64,000 nt of DNA from Diphasiastrum complanatum (Eukaryota; Streptophyta; Lycopodiopsida; Lycopodiales; Lycopodiaceae): NCBI GenBank assembly GCA_029204225.1, contig CM055105.1:18393226-18457225 (forward strand), written 5' to 3'. Shown here in pieces: positions 1 through 10,677 of the stretch. A program made the translations under genes and the position numbers. How positions within the stretch are numbered: the stretch's first letter is position 1; every line of letters begins with the position of its first letter. The notes beneath the pieces were generated by a model that saw nothing but the letters and a program-made list of their open reading frames with translations, ran no database searches and was not told the origin of the DNA.

Positions 1-627
1 TAGATGTGAAAACAGCAATGAAGAAGTTCTTTGTTTTCTTCTTACAAAATAACTTGACTTCTAAGGAAGATCAGGACTTACTTGATCTTGTTGAAGAACC
101 AAAAATAATACCATGGATCTCAGACGATGAGCTCAATCATTATGCAATCCAATTTCAGAAATCAGGCTTTACAGGCGGACTTAACTATTATCGGAACATG
201 GGCTTGTAAGGACATGAGCTCTTCGAAGTCCTTCAGTTAGATAAAGAGCCCTTCCTGCAGACATTGTCAAAGGTCATAGAATTGCAGAATCCTCTTTAGT
301 GTTGGCCTCATATTCAAAATTTGAAAGGTTTCTAAGACTTGTTTATGTGGATGTTTTAAATACAGGAACTGGGAACTCATGGCTCCTTGGATGAATACAG
401 GCATTTTAGTTCCTGCTTTATATATTGCAGGAGATCGAGATTGTATTCATAGTATGGGTGGGATGAAGGAATTTATACATGGAGGTGATTTTGCAAAACT
501 TGTCCCAAATCTCAAGGAAATTGTTATAATTCCAGGTGGCCACTTCATCCAGCAAGAAAACAATCTACAAAAAGTTAAGCTAAATCTTTTGAAAGACAAC
601 CAAGACTTTAAAAAGACAGCCTCATGA
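1..627 (+). CDS. Soluble epoxide hydrolase, last two exons (gene enters from the left)
   Basis: This is the 3' part of a plant alpha/beta-hydrolase-fold epoxide hydrolase, an enzyme that opens fatty-acid epoxides to diols. The first exon visible runs from the left edge to 205, in frame from base 3 (DVKTAMKKFF...WISDDELNHYA...SGFTGGLNYYR). A GT donor follows at 206-207. The last exon starts at 366 after a CAG acceptor and ends with TGA at 625-627; the join restores the family motif LNWELMAPW. Visible catalytic-triad parts are the acidic residue in AGDRDCIH and the histidine in PGGHFIQQE. The nucleophile exon is outside the window. The C-terminal tail after QQEN departs from the second copy at 41138-47067. 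No stop or frameshift is seen in these two exons, so the gene may be functional, but most of it is unseen. Confidence 0.85.
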
Positions 628-706
628 GTTGCAGGATTGTCCTACATGTGGCGCACTGTTCTTATTTTCTCCAGCGAACAGGCCGAGTCTTGTAGAAGAC
701 ACGAAC

Positions 707-712
707 AATAAA
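707..712 (+). promoter_or_regulatory. Possible polyadenylation signal of the epoxide hydrolase gene
   Basis: An AATAAA hexamer lies 80 bp after the stop codon of the epoxide hydrolase exon. Placement suits a plant near-upstream element, but the hexamer alone is weak evidence. Confidence 0.35.
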
Positions 713-1747
713 GTCTTTTCTTCTTCTTTGTATTTGACAACCTGACGGAGTAAACACCTTGTTAGATATATATGTATTTTAGGGTGTTATCTAAAATATG
801 AATTTCTTCTCATCAGGGCCCTACACTCTTTTTCAAATCAATTTAGCATAGAATTTGTATTTGGAAAGAAATACATAAAAAGTATCAATTATCTTTTCTG
901 TGCCAACATGAATGTGGAGGAACATGTCAATAGTCGTCTTGCATGTAATTTGAATAATTAAGGTTCCTGAGAAGCCATTTTTCAGGGAGTGGGCTAGTGC
1001 CATAAATATAGAATTCAAGTTTTCCTTGATTTTGAATCTTTGATCCCTGAAAAATCCCTTGAGCTTCTTAAGTTTCGACCAGAAATTGCAGGTATGTTTA
1101 TGATGAATATTACGACAAAATAATGCTTTGAGCTTCTTAAATTTCACCGAACTACCATATGGTACCATTGAGAATTTGCCTGAAAGAATGGCCTAGGCTA
1201 AGCAACCTTTTTTGCTAAAATGTTATTTTTGCCCATAATTTCAAAAAATTCTCTCCCAAGGATTATCCCAAGCCTCCCAAGTACTGCCCATCAATGTTGG
1301 TAGAAAACAATAATTCACACGCTGTTGCAATTTGACATAGAATGATGGGAATCCATAATCAACACTTGCAAAAAAAGTGTGAATTTTTGTACTCAGTACT
1401 TGATTGGGTTGTTTAGATTGTTTAGTCCTGGTACCAGTACACTTTAATGGTACGGCTTCTTGTGTACAACTTCCTTAGCATATAGTGCATCATTTATTTT
1501 TTGCTAGAAATGTTGGATGAATTCATTCTCAACGGTCTTAAATTTGTCAATGTCTATCTGCATAGAAAGAACATTGGCTTTCGATTTTGTGTAGGCCTCC
1601 CCTAGCTGAGTATTGTATAATGTAGGTCATGCCAATTGATCTTGAAAATTTTCATAGATAGTGTTAGAAGACTTGAGGTGACTTATTTCTTATCCTCAAC
1701 ATTCATGATGTTTAGTACATTATAATTTATGTATTATGGAAGGAGCT
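713..1747. other. Gene-free stretch
   Basis: This is AT-rich sequence after the epoxide hydrolase gene. I see no protein, RNA or repeat that I can support here; the open frame at 833-1168 (-) shows no recognisable motif. Confidence 0.5.
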
Positions 1748-1836
1748 GGGCACAGGCCATTCTGCCCAGTAAGGATTTCCAACCGCCTTGCCCAAAGTTT
1801 TTTGGAAATCCTTACTGGGCAGAATGGCCTGTGCCC
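1748..1836. repeat. Perfect 35-bp inverted repeat with a 19-bp loop
   Basis: The left arm (1748-1782, starting GGGCACAGGCC and ending GGATTTCCAA) and the right arm (1802-1836) are exact reverse complements over 35 bases. The loop is 1783-1801. The arms are much more GC-rich than the flanks. A transcript from either strand would form a perfect hairpin. It could be a small-RNA precursor, a foldback relic, or the product of a template-switch event; the sequence alone cannot choose. Confidence 0.9.
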
Positions 1837-3177
1837 GGGCGACTGGATACTTGAAATTTTTTCACATGTCCATTACGAAGCATAATGGACAGTTTGACCC
1901 CAAATGTGTCAACTACAAAATTGCAACGAGTCAAGGAAGGTAGATTGGAAAAAACTTCCTTATTACGATCATTGAATAACTCTGAATACATTTATGAAAA
2001 AAACAATTTTTGGGTCAAATTTTTTGAGAGATTGCAAGCTTTTTACACATCTCTAACATAAGCCAAATTTTCAATCAACATATTTCATTTCTGGCAATAT
2101 ACAAGAGCATTATTCTTTGTTGTCTTCTTTTGTAAGGAATTGTTTTGCTTAAATTGCTAAGTCTTCCAAATATATGAAAAATTGCCTGTCACGTAAGGAT
2201 GTGCCTTCGTTTCTGAAGTTTGAATCTAATCTTTTAAAAGAGGCTTTTTGTTCCCACTTCAGAAGATTGTTAGCTACATAGTTCTCATAGTTGCAATCTA
2301 CTTTCTCATCAATACCTAGGGTTTTTCCAAAAACTGTAATGTGAGTAGAACATCGTGGAAGAACCATCAGTACTAGATTCAAGCGAGCCAAGGTATATGT
2401 CTAGAAATGTTCTTGTGCAGAATTCTTGAAGCAGGCAGACAAAGCACCTTTTGTATGAAAGAAATCACTTCAGGAGAGAAGGTTCTATAAAAAGCCAATC
2501 TTACAAGACCCGATGCTAATTTTCAGACATCACTAGTAAATATGACTTGATTTATTACAAGCTATATTTGCTGCAGTCTCTATGCATAATCTTCAAGCAT
2601 GAAGTTATCCTCGCTAATCTGTAGCAAACAAAATCTTGACACGCTTTTTTCTACAAAAAAGATTATGGAATAACACAACTTTTTGCAAATTGTTTTTTTT
2701 ACCCCAGCATAAAAACTAATAATTTACATAAACTAAACAATTTTTGAACTAGGATTTAACATTTTAACATTCCAACATGTTTCTAAGTGGATTATGAAAT
2801 TGCACGTAGCACAGTTTGACATCATGGAATATACAAAGCATATCTCTCATGCACAAGGCCTGAATCGGCAACCAATAGGCTAAGAAATTTGTCCATATTC
2901 CAGTGTCATCTATCATTCCAAGAAGAAAAGGTTGAAAAGAGCATTGATTTCTGGTTAGCTCATTATTCACACTAGTAACATGCATAAAACAACCATGCCA
3001 TGAATCTTACTCAAACATGGCTAGAATTGTCTACAACCACGTAGAATCCAATTCATGAAAATTTGAGCCAGGCTAAGCAGCAATCTTACATAGTTAACTA
3101 CTCAAAGATTTTAATTATCCCTTTCTTCAAGCCAAGCTCATCTTGACTAGAAACATCTTCAGCCACATCCAATTACA
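1837..3177. other. Gene-free stretch
   Basis: No supported gene is seen. The open frames at 2149-2391 (-) and 2764-2985 (-) match nothing I recognise. Confidence 0.45.
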
Positions 3178-3460
3178 TCAGAAGAGTTCTATGGATTCAG
3201 TGGCGAACCACAGACTTTCGAGGAAGCAATTAAATGTCCAGAGAAGGACAAATGAATCCAAGCCATGAACGAGAAGATGGAATCCATGAGAAAGAACCAG
3301 GTATGGACGTTGCAGCCTGTGAAATGCAAATGGGTATACAAGCTCAAGATGTCTCGAAATATAAGGCAAGACTGGTAGCGAAAGAATTTTCTCAGAGATA
3401 TGGTATTGACTATTCTGAGACCAATGAGTTCACCTATTTACACCCTATTAAAGCTTGCAA
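3178..3460 (+). pseudogene. Ty1/copia reverse transcriptase N-terminal fragment
   Basis: Translated with frame changes, this stretch gives the start of a copia reverse transcriptase: a segment with EPQTFEEAIKCPEKDK, then IQAMNEKMESMRKNQVW, KCKWVYKLK, and in a second frame YKARLVAKEFSQRYGIDYSE. A TGA at about 3249 stands where the family has tryptophan (KDKW), and a frame change falls between KCKWVYKLK and YKARLVAKEF. No LTR, integrase or catalytic YVDD segment is found nearby. This is a short dead relic. Confidence 0.75.
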
Positions 3461-4820
3461 TGGATCTATTTCCAGTTATTGTAAGAAAGAAATAGAAGCT
3501 TTACTCGCTTCTAACTACATGTAATTAACAAATTAGATACCACAATTTAATAAAGGTAGTTGCTTATACAGCTCCTAAAACAATCACATTATGAGTCAAT
3601 GAATAGCAACAATTTTACAGCTTAGATATCTACCCAGTGGCATGAGTAACTTCAAACTAGGATAATTTGTAGAGACAAAATTGCACAGCGAAGGCTTTTA
3701 GAGCATGGCATACAAATGAAAATCCGTACAGGTGAGTTGGCCCATTTTGAAACTTTTCAAGCTTCTCTACAAAAAGACCGTAGGTCAACCATTTTTTGAC
3801 TAGAATGGTGGATATTATTGTAGTAATTAGAAGTTAAGTGCACTTTACATCCATTATCTTTTTTTCATACGACATCTTCGTACTTGAGCCCATCATACTT
3901 GAGCAGGTCCAACAGCTAAGCCCAGATCTTGTAAGGCTCAGATCTGGCCAAAATAATCTCTTAGCATCCTAGTATGCTGCAAACCTCTTGCTACATTTTG
4001 TTTACAATGTGATAGTTTTCCCGACTACTCAATTCTTGTTACCATTCACTAAAATATGTGCATTTTCCAATCAGGAATTCCTTTTAGACTTATTAAAGCG
4101 GGACTCCAGGAGGAAATGTTCCTGTACCAATCCAAAAAATGCTTCAAGGACTCATAAGAACCCATCAAACCCACTAGAAATGAAATCGCCATTAAATTTT
4201 TTTCTTTTGGCAAGTTAGGAAATACCAACTGGCAATGAAGAGCTGTACTTGTGTATAAGCCGACGTGAATTACTTTGTGACCATTCTCCTTAACATTCTC
4301 ATTAATAAAATGCATTGGGGTGATGCCCACAAATCCAAATAAACCAGCACTCAAAGAAGTTAAAGCTTGGGTTCACTTATGTACTAATTTCTAAAAGTAG
4401 GCATAAAAATGTTATATCAGTTTGAAGCTCAATGTGACACATCATGCTGACATAGGCACTAGCCAGTCCTATATCAATCCAATGAAAGCCAGATCTAAAG
4501 AACTGAAGACATCTGCAGAGCCTTCAACTATCTTTTTTTTGAGATCGTAAAAATAAACTTTGCCTTTTCCATAAACTCCTTCTGACCAGACCAGAGTTTG
4601 AAGGTGCTTTGATCCCATGAATACAGCAACAAAAACTTGTAATTGCATCCTAGTGGATGGTGACATGTGTGACCATTGATGGCTATGAAGGAGCATTGTG
4701 GACCGATGCAAATCCCTGAAACTTTGCATTAGCACAAGTTTTCGAAAGTACTCTATATTCATTGAGAACTGTGTAATCGTGTCATTCCTCCATTTTCCAT
4801 CTGAGTGGGGGAAAAACACC
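3461..4820. other. Gene-free stretch 3' of the coiled-coil gene
   Basis: Later exons of the coiled-coil gene at 4821-6791 (-) would be expected here, but I find no segment with the same heptad-rich character. The frame 4469-4819 (-) abuts exon 2 but has a different composition and no recognisable domain. Confidence 0.4.
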
Positions 4821-6791
4821 TACTTTCTGTTTGACTGAAAAATTTCTTTACTTCATCCCCTAATGCTGCCAATTCTGCTTCTCTAAAATCAAATCCAGCC
4901 CTTAAGGTGTCATTTTCTAACAACAGCTTTGCAATCTCGTTCTTGCTTTTGAGCCTCTCAACCTCAAGACTGACAACTTGATTAGAAAGCCTGAAATACC
5001 AACCACACGCAGTCAGAAACTTCAAAAAGTATTTCATGACTGTTGAGACTCTACTCTTGCATGCAATGAAATGACGCTTCTCTTAATCTCCATTTGTACA
5101 GAATCTCAACTGTTACCCAATACATGCATACCGAGCAGCAAGGTCCAACAGAATGATGAAAGGACAAAAATTACCAGGATGTCTACTATGTAGAAGATCA
5201 GAGTCATAAAATGTAGTGCTTTTTGGTTGCAGTAAATCGTAACTTGACAAGGTTAGAGATACAGACAGTTTTTGGTAAATACACAATTTTATTGTGAATC
5301 AAGTGAATTTAACAAGTAGATGCCTCATTGTACAAAATTTTAACTCATTATTCTAGAGAAAATTTGGCAATCCAAGACAAAATCAGCAACAATTTCAGAA
5401 CGATTGATTTTGAATGAGAAATAAAAGTTACATTGTTTCTAACAGAACTTGATAATTGCTCCTGACATAAGCACTTCTTAAGTGATTTCCATTACAGTAT
5501 GAAAAAAGGACACTTTCCTTTTAAGTTTTCTCACCTGAAATAAAAAGGACAAAGTGATCATCCTGCCATCAGTTTGCGTCAGTGGGTAATATAGATCACA
5601 GTTATGGCTCGGGGTTGTCCAGAACATAGTTCCACGGAATGGAACGGCACCGTTCCCAGGAGCGGTTCCGTACCGTTCCTAAGGAGCCTAAGGAACGGTT
5701 CCCGAACCGTTCCTTTAACTTTTTTTTCTGGTTCCCAGGTACGATTTCAGGTGAGATGCCAGATACAATTTTTTCAGATCAATGCAACCTCAAATTCGCT
5801 CTACAATACCAGAAGGTCCAGAACAAAGCTGCTAATCATGACTGCCACATCTTCCACAGCAACATAACAAAGCAAACAAGCAAACTGCATATAAAGTGTA
5901 GAAGTCAAAGTACCTCTTAGATGTTGTTTCTGCTTCTTCGATACGTGTTTCCATTGACTGGATTGTCTCTCTTGCTTTTATCAAACTATCCAAGCTTAAT
6001 CTAAGGAGACTGAAGTCGTGTCTAACTCTTGATAGCTCCTGCTCATTTTCGTTTGCCCTATGGCGTTGCCTCGATGTCTCTACTTCCATATCTTTGAGTT
6101 TTCTTTGCATCTCTTTTAGCGCTCCACTGGTATTTAAGGCCACCTTCTCCATCTCTTCTACTCTTGCCCACATACTTTCAACCTGAACAGATTTTTGTTT
6201 CACATCTTGTTGACTAGCTTTCACCTTCTCCCTTTCAACATCAAACTTTGCTTCTGCAACAAGCGCTCGCTTTAATAGCAGCTCCATCACATCCGTGACT
6301 TGCATCACCGCCACAGCTATTCTTTCAACATAGCTGCCATCTCCAGAGAAGGCAGAATCCAGGATATTTTTCTCTAGACTATAAAGTGGGTCCTCTTCAA
6401 CTCTATCCAATCCGAAGGTGCCACATGGTGCTGAACTAGCCTGGGTGGTTGGCCATTCCATCATTGGTATGCCTCTTCTATCTACCAAGCCAACTCCCTC
6501 CCGTACCTTTATTCCGCAAGAAATGAATGCATACCTTGGTATGGACATGATCTTTGCCTTTGATTTCAGGTAATCGAGTAAAGTTTCAGCAGTCTTAACT
6601 CTTTTTATTAGAAAGTCAATTTCTTTTTCTGCAATAACCTCAGAAACTGGAGAATGGGCATCAACTTTGAGGCTCGAAGAACCAGAAATGAAAGGCATCT
6701 CCCCTTCACTTTTAGCACCATCTAATTTGCATAGTTGTTCCACTTCCTCCTGCTGGGTCTTCAACTTTATGTTATTGTTATTCTCGGCCAT
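4821..6791 (-). CDS. Coiled-coil protein of unknown function (two exons visible)
   Basis: The first exon is 5914-6791. I start it at the ATG at 6789-6791 (MAENNNNIKLK) rather than the upstream in-frame ATG at 6893, because the extra N-terminal 34 residues look like untranslated leader. Residues 1-60 are acidic and polar. A block at about 65-130 carries SKAKIMSIPRYAFISCGI and VREGVGLVDRRGIP. From about residue 185 on there is a long charged coiled coil (EREKVKASQQDVKQK, EEMEKVALN, RVRHDFSLLRLSLDSL). The donor at 5912-5913 and acceptor at 4991-4993 join AAG-AG to G to give KRLSNQVVSLEVERLKSKNEIAKLL, continuing the coil through 4821-4990. The exon 2 donor is ambiguous (AAA|GTAGGT or TAG|GTGTTT). 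I do not recognise the family. A role as a cytoskeletal or membrane-associated scaffold is only a guess from the coil. Later exons are not found. Confidence 0.6.
5600..5790. repeat. GGAACG/CGTTCC-rich palindromic cluster in the intron of the coiled-coil gene
   Basis: Between 5635 and 5725 the word GGAACG or its complement CGTTCC recurs many times, with nested palindromes such as CCTAAGGAGCCTAAGG and AACGGTTCCCGAACCGTT. The same words fill the TIR element at 8031-8069 and 13637-13811. It may be a decayed relative of that element, but no terminal repeats are visible here. Confidence 0.45.
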
Positions 6792-6899
6792 AGTTGTGCT
6801 GACTTGAAAGACAGACTGTAATTGTCTGTGACTCCTATAATGCGAGGCAATACGATATATTCTGCACGTGGTTAGGAAAGAATCCACTGTCATTTTCTC

Positions 6900-7377
6900 T
6901 GCACACCCTGTGAATCTTGGTTATGCATACTTCACAGGCTTTGAAGTTCTTTTAACAACATGAATCACGAGTCATGACATAGAAGAGATTTTAGTCCCTA
7001 ACACCATTGACCTTTTATGATACTTTTCAAGTACTGGAGTATCTATCTATGGCCAAACGAAAGTAACGAGGCCCCGAAAGACGTAGCATCACCAAAGCTA
7101 AGAAAATAATGACACAATAAACAATCAAAGTCAGCTCATTCTACACTAGATCACCCTTGTAGGCATTTCCAATCATACATTTCCATTCTCACTATGTTTT
7201 TGCCAACAAAAAAGAGGGAATTTTTTTCACATACATGAGGTGTTTCAAGAACAGCTATTGTTCTGTCCAAAAGATCTCCCTTGTCAAATGCAGTTATATT
7301 CTTGCAACAGCACAAAACATGAAAATGTCATTACCAAATGTATAATGTCAACTGTATAAAAAATCTGTTATGTTTGG
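6900..7377. other. Upstream region of the coiled-coil gene, no supported feature
   Basis: This is AT-rich sequence 5' of the minus-strand coiled-coil gene, where its promoter should lie. I cannot point to a convincing TATA box or other element. Confidence 0.35.
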
Positions 7378-7605
7378 TATATCAGAGTGTTACCTCCACA
7401 CACTTTTTGCATGCATACCAAAGTAACACGAGACACTCGGTAAGAATCACATGCAAGTTCACTAAAGCAAGAGTTACGAGAAAGCAGGGAGAGGAGGTGT
7501 ACATCAGAGTGTTGCCTCCACACTTTTTGTATGCATAAGACACATGGTAAGAATCACATGCAAGTTCACTACAGCGTGAGATACAAGAAAGCAGAGAGAG
7601 GAAGC
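7378..7605. repeat. Tandem duplication, about 105-122 bp unit
   Basis: Two adjacent copies, roughly 7378-7500 and 7501-7605, share TATCAGAGTGTTACCTCCAC / CATCAGAGTGTTGCCTCCAC, then TAAGAATCACATGCAAGTTC, and GAAAGCAGGGAGAGGA / GAAAGCAGAGAGAGGA. They differ by short indels and substitutions, so this is an old tandem duplication. Confidence 0.7.
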
Positions 7606-8069
7606 AAACTAGATAGTCAGAATTTCCATGCTAGTGACAAGACCAAGAGAGATATGAATCAATGGAGGAAAAGGAAGGAATCACTTGATCCTTTCTCAAA
7701 ACGTCACACACAGTTGCAAGCCATGATATACTGGAAGTTTTCCAACAAACAACTGCAGTCAAAAGCCTACACAATATCTCAACCAAAGGAAATGGAGAAG
7801 AAGAGTGTGTACACCTCCCTTGTAGGGCAAGCCTGGAGCAAGATCTTAGCTGAACAAGATCAATTCTCCACCACAAGAGATTAAGAAAACTTATAACAAA
7901 CATAGTTAAGAACACGTTCGTAAGTTGAGACAAACAATTGCAAATAAGGTGTCTTGAAACTTTTCAGAGCAATTGGCAAAAGATTATTTATTTTGGTTGA
8001 AAATCTAAAAAAAACAGCTAATACATTAAAGCTTAGTTGCCCGTTCCGGAACGGAACGCGTTCTGGAAC

Positions 8070-8548
8070 TGTAGGAAATAGAAGCCTAAGGATCCAGGAT
8101 CTTAACTATTCAACCACACAAAGCATTCTCAAAAGACAGAGAGAGATGGCTAGAAACCCTCTTGTAGAAACTCGTGGACAGCCAAGGAGAATAGTCAGTA
8201 TTGCTTACAAAAGTGTCTCATACAAATGGGATGCACACATATATATAGTCCAAGATGACTATCTAACTTCATGACTATTGGCTATCCAACTACTTGACTA
8301 CTGGTTATCCAACTTTTTATAAGTTACATAGAAAGAATAAGGTACCTCCAATATGTCAAGTTGGGGTATTGAATGTCACAATTAGGCCTAGTGGACCCAT
8401 GAGTCCCTACCAAGTTAATTTCATACTAACTTAGCTAACTCTAAGTTTAGTAGGCCTAATATAATAAATGACCATGGTTACACAACTCTCGACCTTTTGG
8501 GTCAAAGTAACCTATGGTAATGTAAGCAATTCCATTTAGATTCCAACA
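8070..8548 (-). repeat. 3' LTR of the copia element
   Basis: This 479-bp copy matches 13115-13631 over almost its whole length, from GAAGCCTAAGGATCCAGG to AGCAATTCCATTTAGATTCC. In the minus orientation it begins TGTTGG and ends CTACA. Confidence 0.9.
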
Positions 8549-8556
8549 CCCTCCTT
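8549..8556 (-). promoter_or_regulatory. Polypurine tract of the copia element
   Basis: AAGGAGGG on the minus strand lies directly against the 3' LTR, the expected place for the plus-strand DNA primer. Confidence 0.75.
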
Positions 8557-8721
8557 AAATGGAAATGCATAACATAACATGAAGTAACTTCTCGAAAGAG
8601 AAAAATGCAACTTGCTGTCCGAACTTCATGTCGCCAAATAAACTTCGCACCGAAGTAGTCGAAATCTCATCCCCAATCATGTCCAACATATAAAAGAAAA
8701 AGAATGCGTAATAATGAAGCA

Positions 8722-9834
8722 TCAAGTCGAAGGGTGAGGATTTGCATGCTCCATCCGAAGTAGGGAACCAACATAAACTCGGCAATAAGTCAAAACATGG
8801 ACTTGTAATCCATCATAGGCTCCCACATCATTCGAAAATACTTCTCTCCATTTTGGCATCACATCCGCCCAAACCTTACCATCAATGACTTGCTCACATA
8901 GAATAGGCAATGTACCAACATCATGATGAAGAGTAAGTGTAGAACCAAAAAAATCAGCATGAGGTACTGATTTTAAAGAGGCATGTGCCTTCCTTTCGTA
9001 GTAAGACATATCTTTACTGTCCTGCAAAGTCTCCAATAGCCGACAAGGAACTGTTATGGGCTGTTCAACACTTTGCTGCCCAAAGTGTTCCCAACATGGA
9101 CCATGTTGTCCATAATCTTCCGCAGGCTGTTCCTGAAGCATAATGGACTGCTCATGATGTAAAATGGGCTGTAAATGACCAAAAGAACATGACTGAACCT
9201 GCTGTCCAACGCCTTCATCATAAAAATTTGGCAAACTATCAAGAGATGCATCAACGATGGTGTCATCAAAGCTGTCCCTCGAAGAGGTATGGGATGACAT
9301 AGAAGATTCTTCAAGTAATGACAAATTCTCTCCAATCAAATGCTCACTCTTAACACTTTGAACAAAAGTACTAATTGACACATGTTGACTCCCACCTCGA
9401 TTAGTACAAAAAGGTTCCAAAGAGTGCTTGAATTTTTCAGCCTTTGCTAAAACATCAAATTGAAAAGGTTTCGCATGAAACTTTTCACTAATGCATCCAT
9501 CATATGCATCAACTTGCGGTGATTTGAAAAAAGAAGATTGTTTCAACATTTGCTCAATGTATCGTTGTTGAGAGATGAAGATTCCAGCCCTATGTGGAAG
9601 ATCAACAAGAACCCAAGTGTGGTTCTTCATGAGTGAGTTGTACTCCTCTTGCATCACATCCTCCCAACATTTTACTCCGTTGGCCTGCTCATAAAAAACA
9701 GGTTCTACTGCACCATCCTCAATAGAAGTTAGAGCAAAATCAAAAAACTTAGCAAATTCTACTGATTTAGTAGAGGCACGAGTCTTCCTTTCATAGAAAT
9801 GATCCACTTTGCTGTCCTGCAAAGTCTGCAACAA
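8722..9834 (-). CDS. 370-codon frame made of copia integrase-RT linker sequence, present twice
   Basis: This open frame follows the integrase of the copia element. Residues 1-75 are the acidic linker before RT (LQTLQDSKV...YERKTRASTKSV, VKCWEDVMQEEYNSLMKN), then the very start of RT (HTWVLVDLPHRA). The frame then jumps directly to a C-terminal RT motif (ISQQRYIEQMLKQSSFF). After that, a diverged second copy of the linker appears: GQHGPCWEHFGQQSVEQP matches GQQGPSSENIGQ from the integrase frame, followed by LLETLQDSKD, YERKAHASLKSV and KVWADVMPKW. About 200 residues of RT, including the catalytic core, are absent. The frame stays open despite the rearrangement. It could be neutral or a trait of a non-autonomous subfamily. 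Confidence 0.55.
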   Translation of the reverse strand: MLQTLQDSKVDHFYERKTRASTKSVEFAKFFDFALTSIEDGAVEPVFYEQANGVKCWEDVMQEEYNSLMKNHTWVLVDLPHRAGIFISQQRYIEQMLKQSSFFKSPQVDAYDGCISEKFHAKPFQFDVLAKAEKFKHSLEPFCTNRGGSQHVSISTFVQSVKSEHLIGENLSLLEESSMSSHTSSRDSFDDTIVDASLDSLPNFYDEGVGQQVQSCSFGHLQPILHHEQSIMLQEQPAEDYGQHGPCWEHFGQQSVEQPITVPCRLLETLQDSKDMSYYERKAHASLKSVPHADFFGSTLTLHHDVGTLPILCEQVIDGKVWADVMPKWREVFSNDVGAYDGLQVHVLTYCRVYVGSLLRMEHANPHPST

Positions 9835-9915
9835 CCATTTAGGGACTGGTTTGGGCTGTCCAACAGCCTTACCTTTGTCAATACTTTGCTATCCAAAGTG
9901 TTCCGAACTTGGACC

Positions 9916-10659
9916 TTACTGTCCAATGTTTTCCGAACTTGGACCTTGCTGTCCAATGTCTTCAACAGGCTGCTCTTCACCATAAATAGGTTCTTCTTGA
10001 TGAACTATGGGCTGCAAAATTGAAGGAGTAGTGGGCTGTCCACTAAAAGTAGATGGCAGTCCCTTCTCTTCATGATTAGATGGCAAAACCAAATCTGTAA
10101 ATATTTCAACATATGCATCATGGGGGAAGTCCCCTTTCATGACATGAGTGGGTGCAACATAGGAGGTCTTTTCATCAAAATGAACATCACGACTCACTAA
10201 GATTTTATTAGTATCCATATTGAACAACCTATAGCCCTTGCTTTCGCTACTATAGCCAACAAATATGCATTTAACTCCTTTATCATCAAGCTTGGTTCTT
10301 AGCTTATCGGGAATGAAAGCATAAGCCGTGCAACCAAAGATGCGTAAGTGAGAAACAGTAGGCTTCTTACCATACCAAACTTCAGAAGGAGTTAATACCT
10401 TCAAGGCTTTAGTAGGACACCGATTACTAATGTAAGCCGCCCTTATAACCGCTTCAGCCCAAAACTTGTGAGGTAGGCCCTTTGCCTTGAGCATGCATCG
10501 AGCCATCTCCATAATAGTGCAATTCTTTCTTTCGGCAACACCATTTTGTTGAGGTTTGTAAGGGGTTGTCATTTGATGATGGATACCTTTGCTTTGAAGA
10601 TAAGTACTGAACGCATTCTTAATATATTCCCCTCCTCGGTCGGTACATAAGATTTTCAA
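9916..10659 (-). pseudogene. Copia integrase core, C-terminal half, plus linker
   Basis: This is the second half of the DDE integrase: CTDRGGEYIKNAF holds the second acidic residue and the region ending PQQNGVAERKN holds the catalytic Glu. HKFWAEAVIRAAYISNRCPT, LRIFGCTAYAFIP and FVGYSSESKGYRLF follow, as is usual in copia. It shares a frame with the upstream half, separated by one TAA at 10678-10680 in the stretch FLAMI-stop-NQFGHSLKIL. It ends in a Pro/Gln/Glu-rich linker that is repeated in the next frame. Confidence 0.85.
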
Positions 10660-10677
10660 AGAGTGCCCAAACTGGTT

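Noticed and set aside
4469-4819. Minus-strand frame of 116 codons taken as exon 3 of the coiled-coil gene
   Set aside because: Its composition does not continue the coil and no acceptor site supports it.
5604-5920. Two plus-strand frames of 87 and 93 codons
   Set aside because: They cover the GGAACG cluster and the end of the minus-strand coiled-coil exon, and show no domain.
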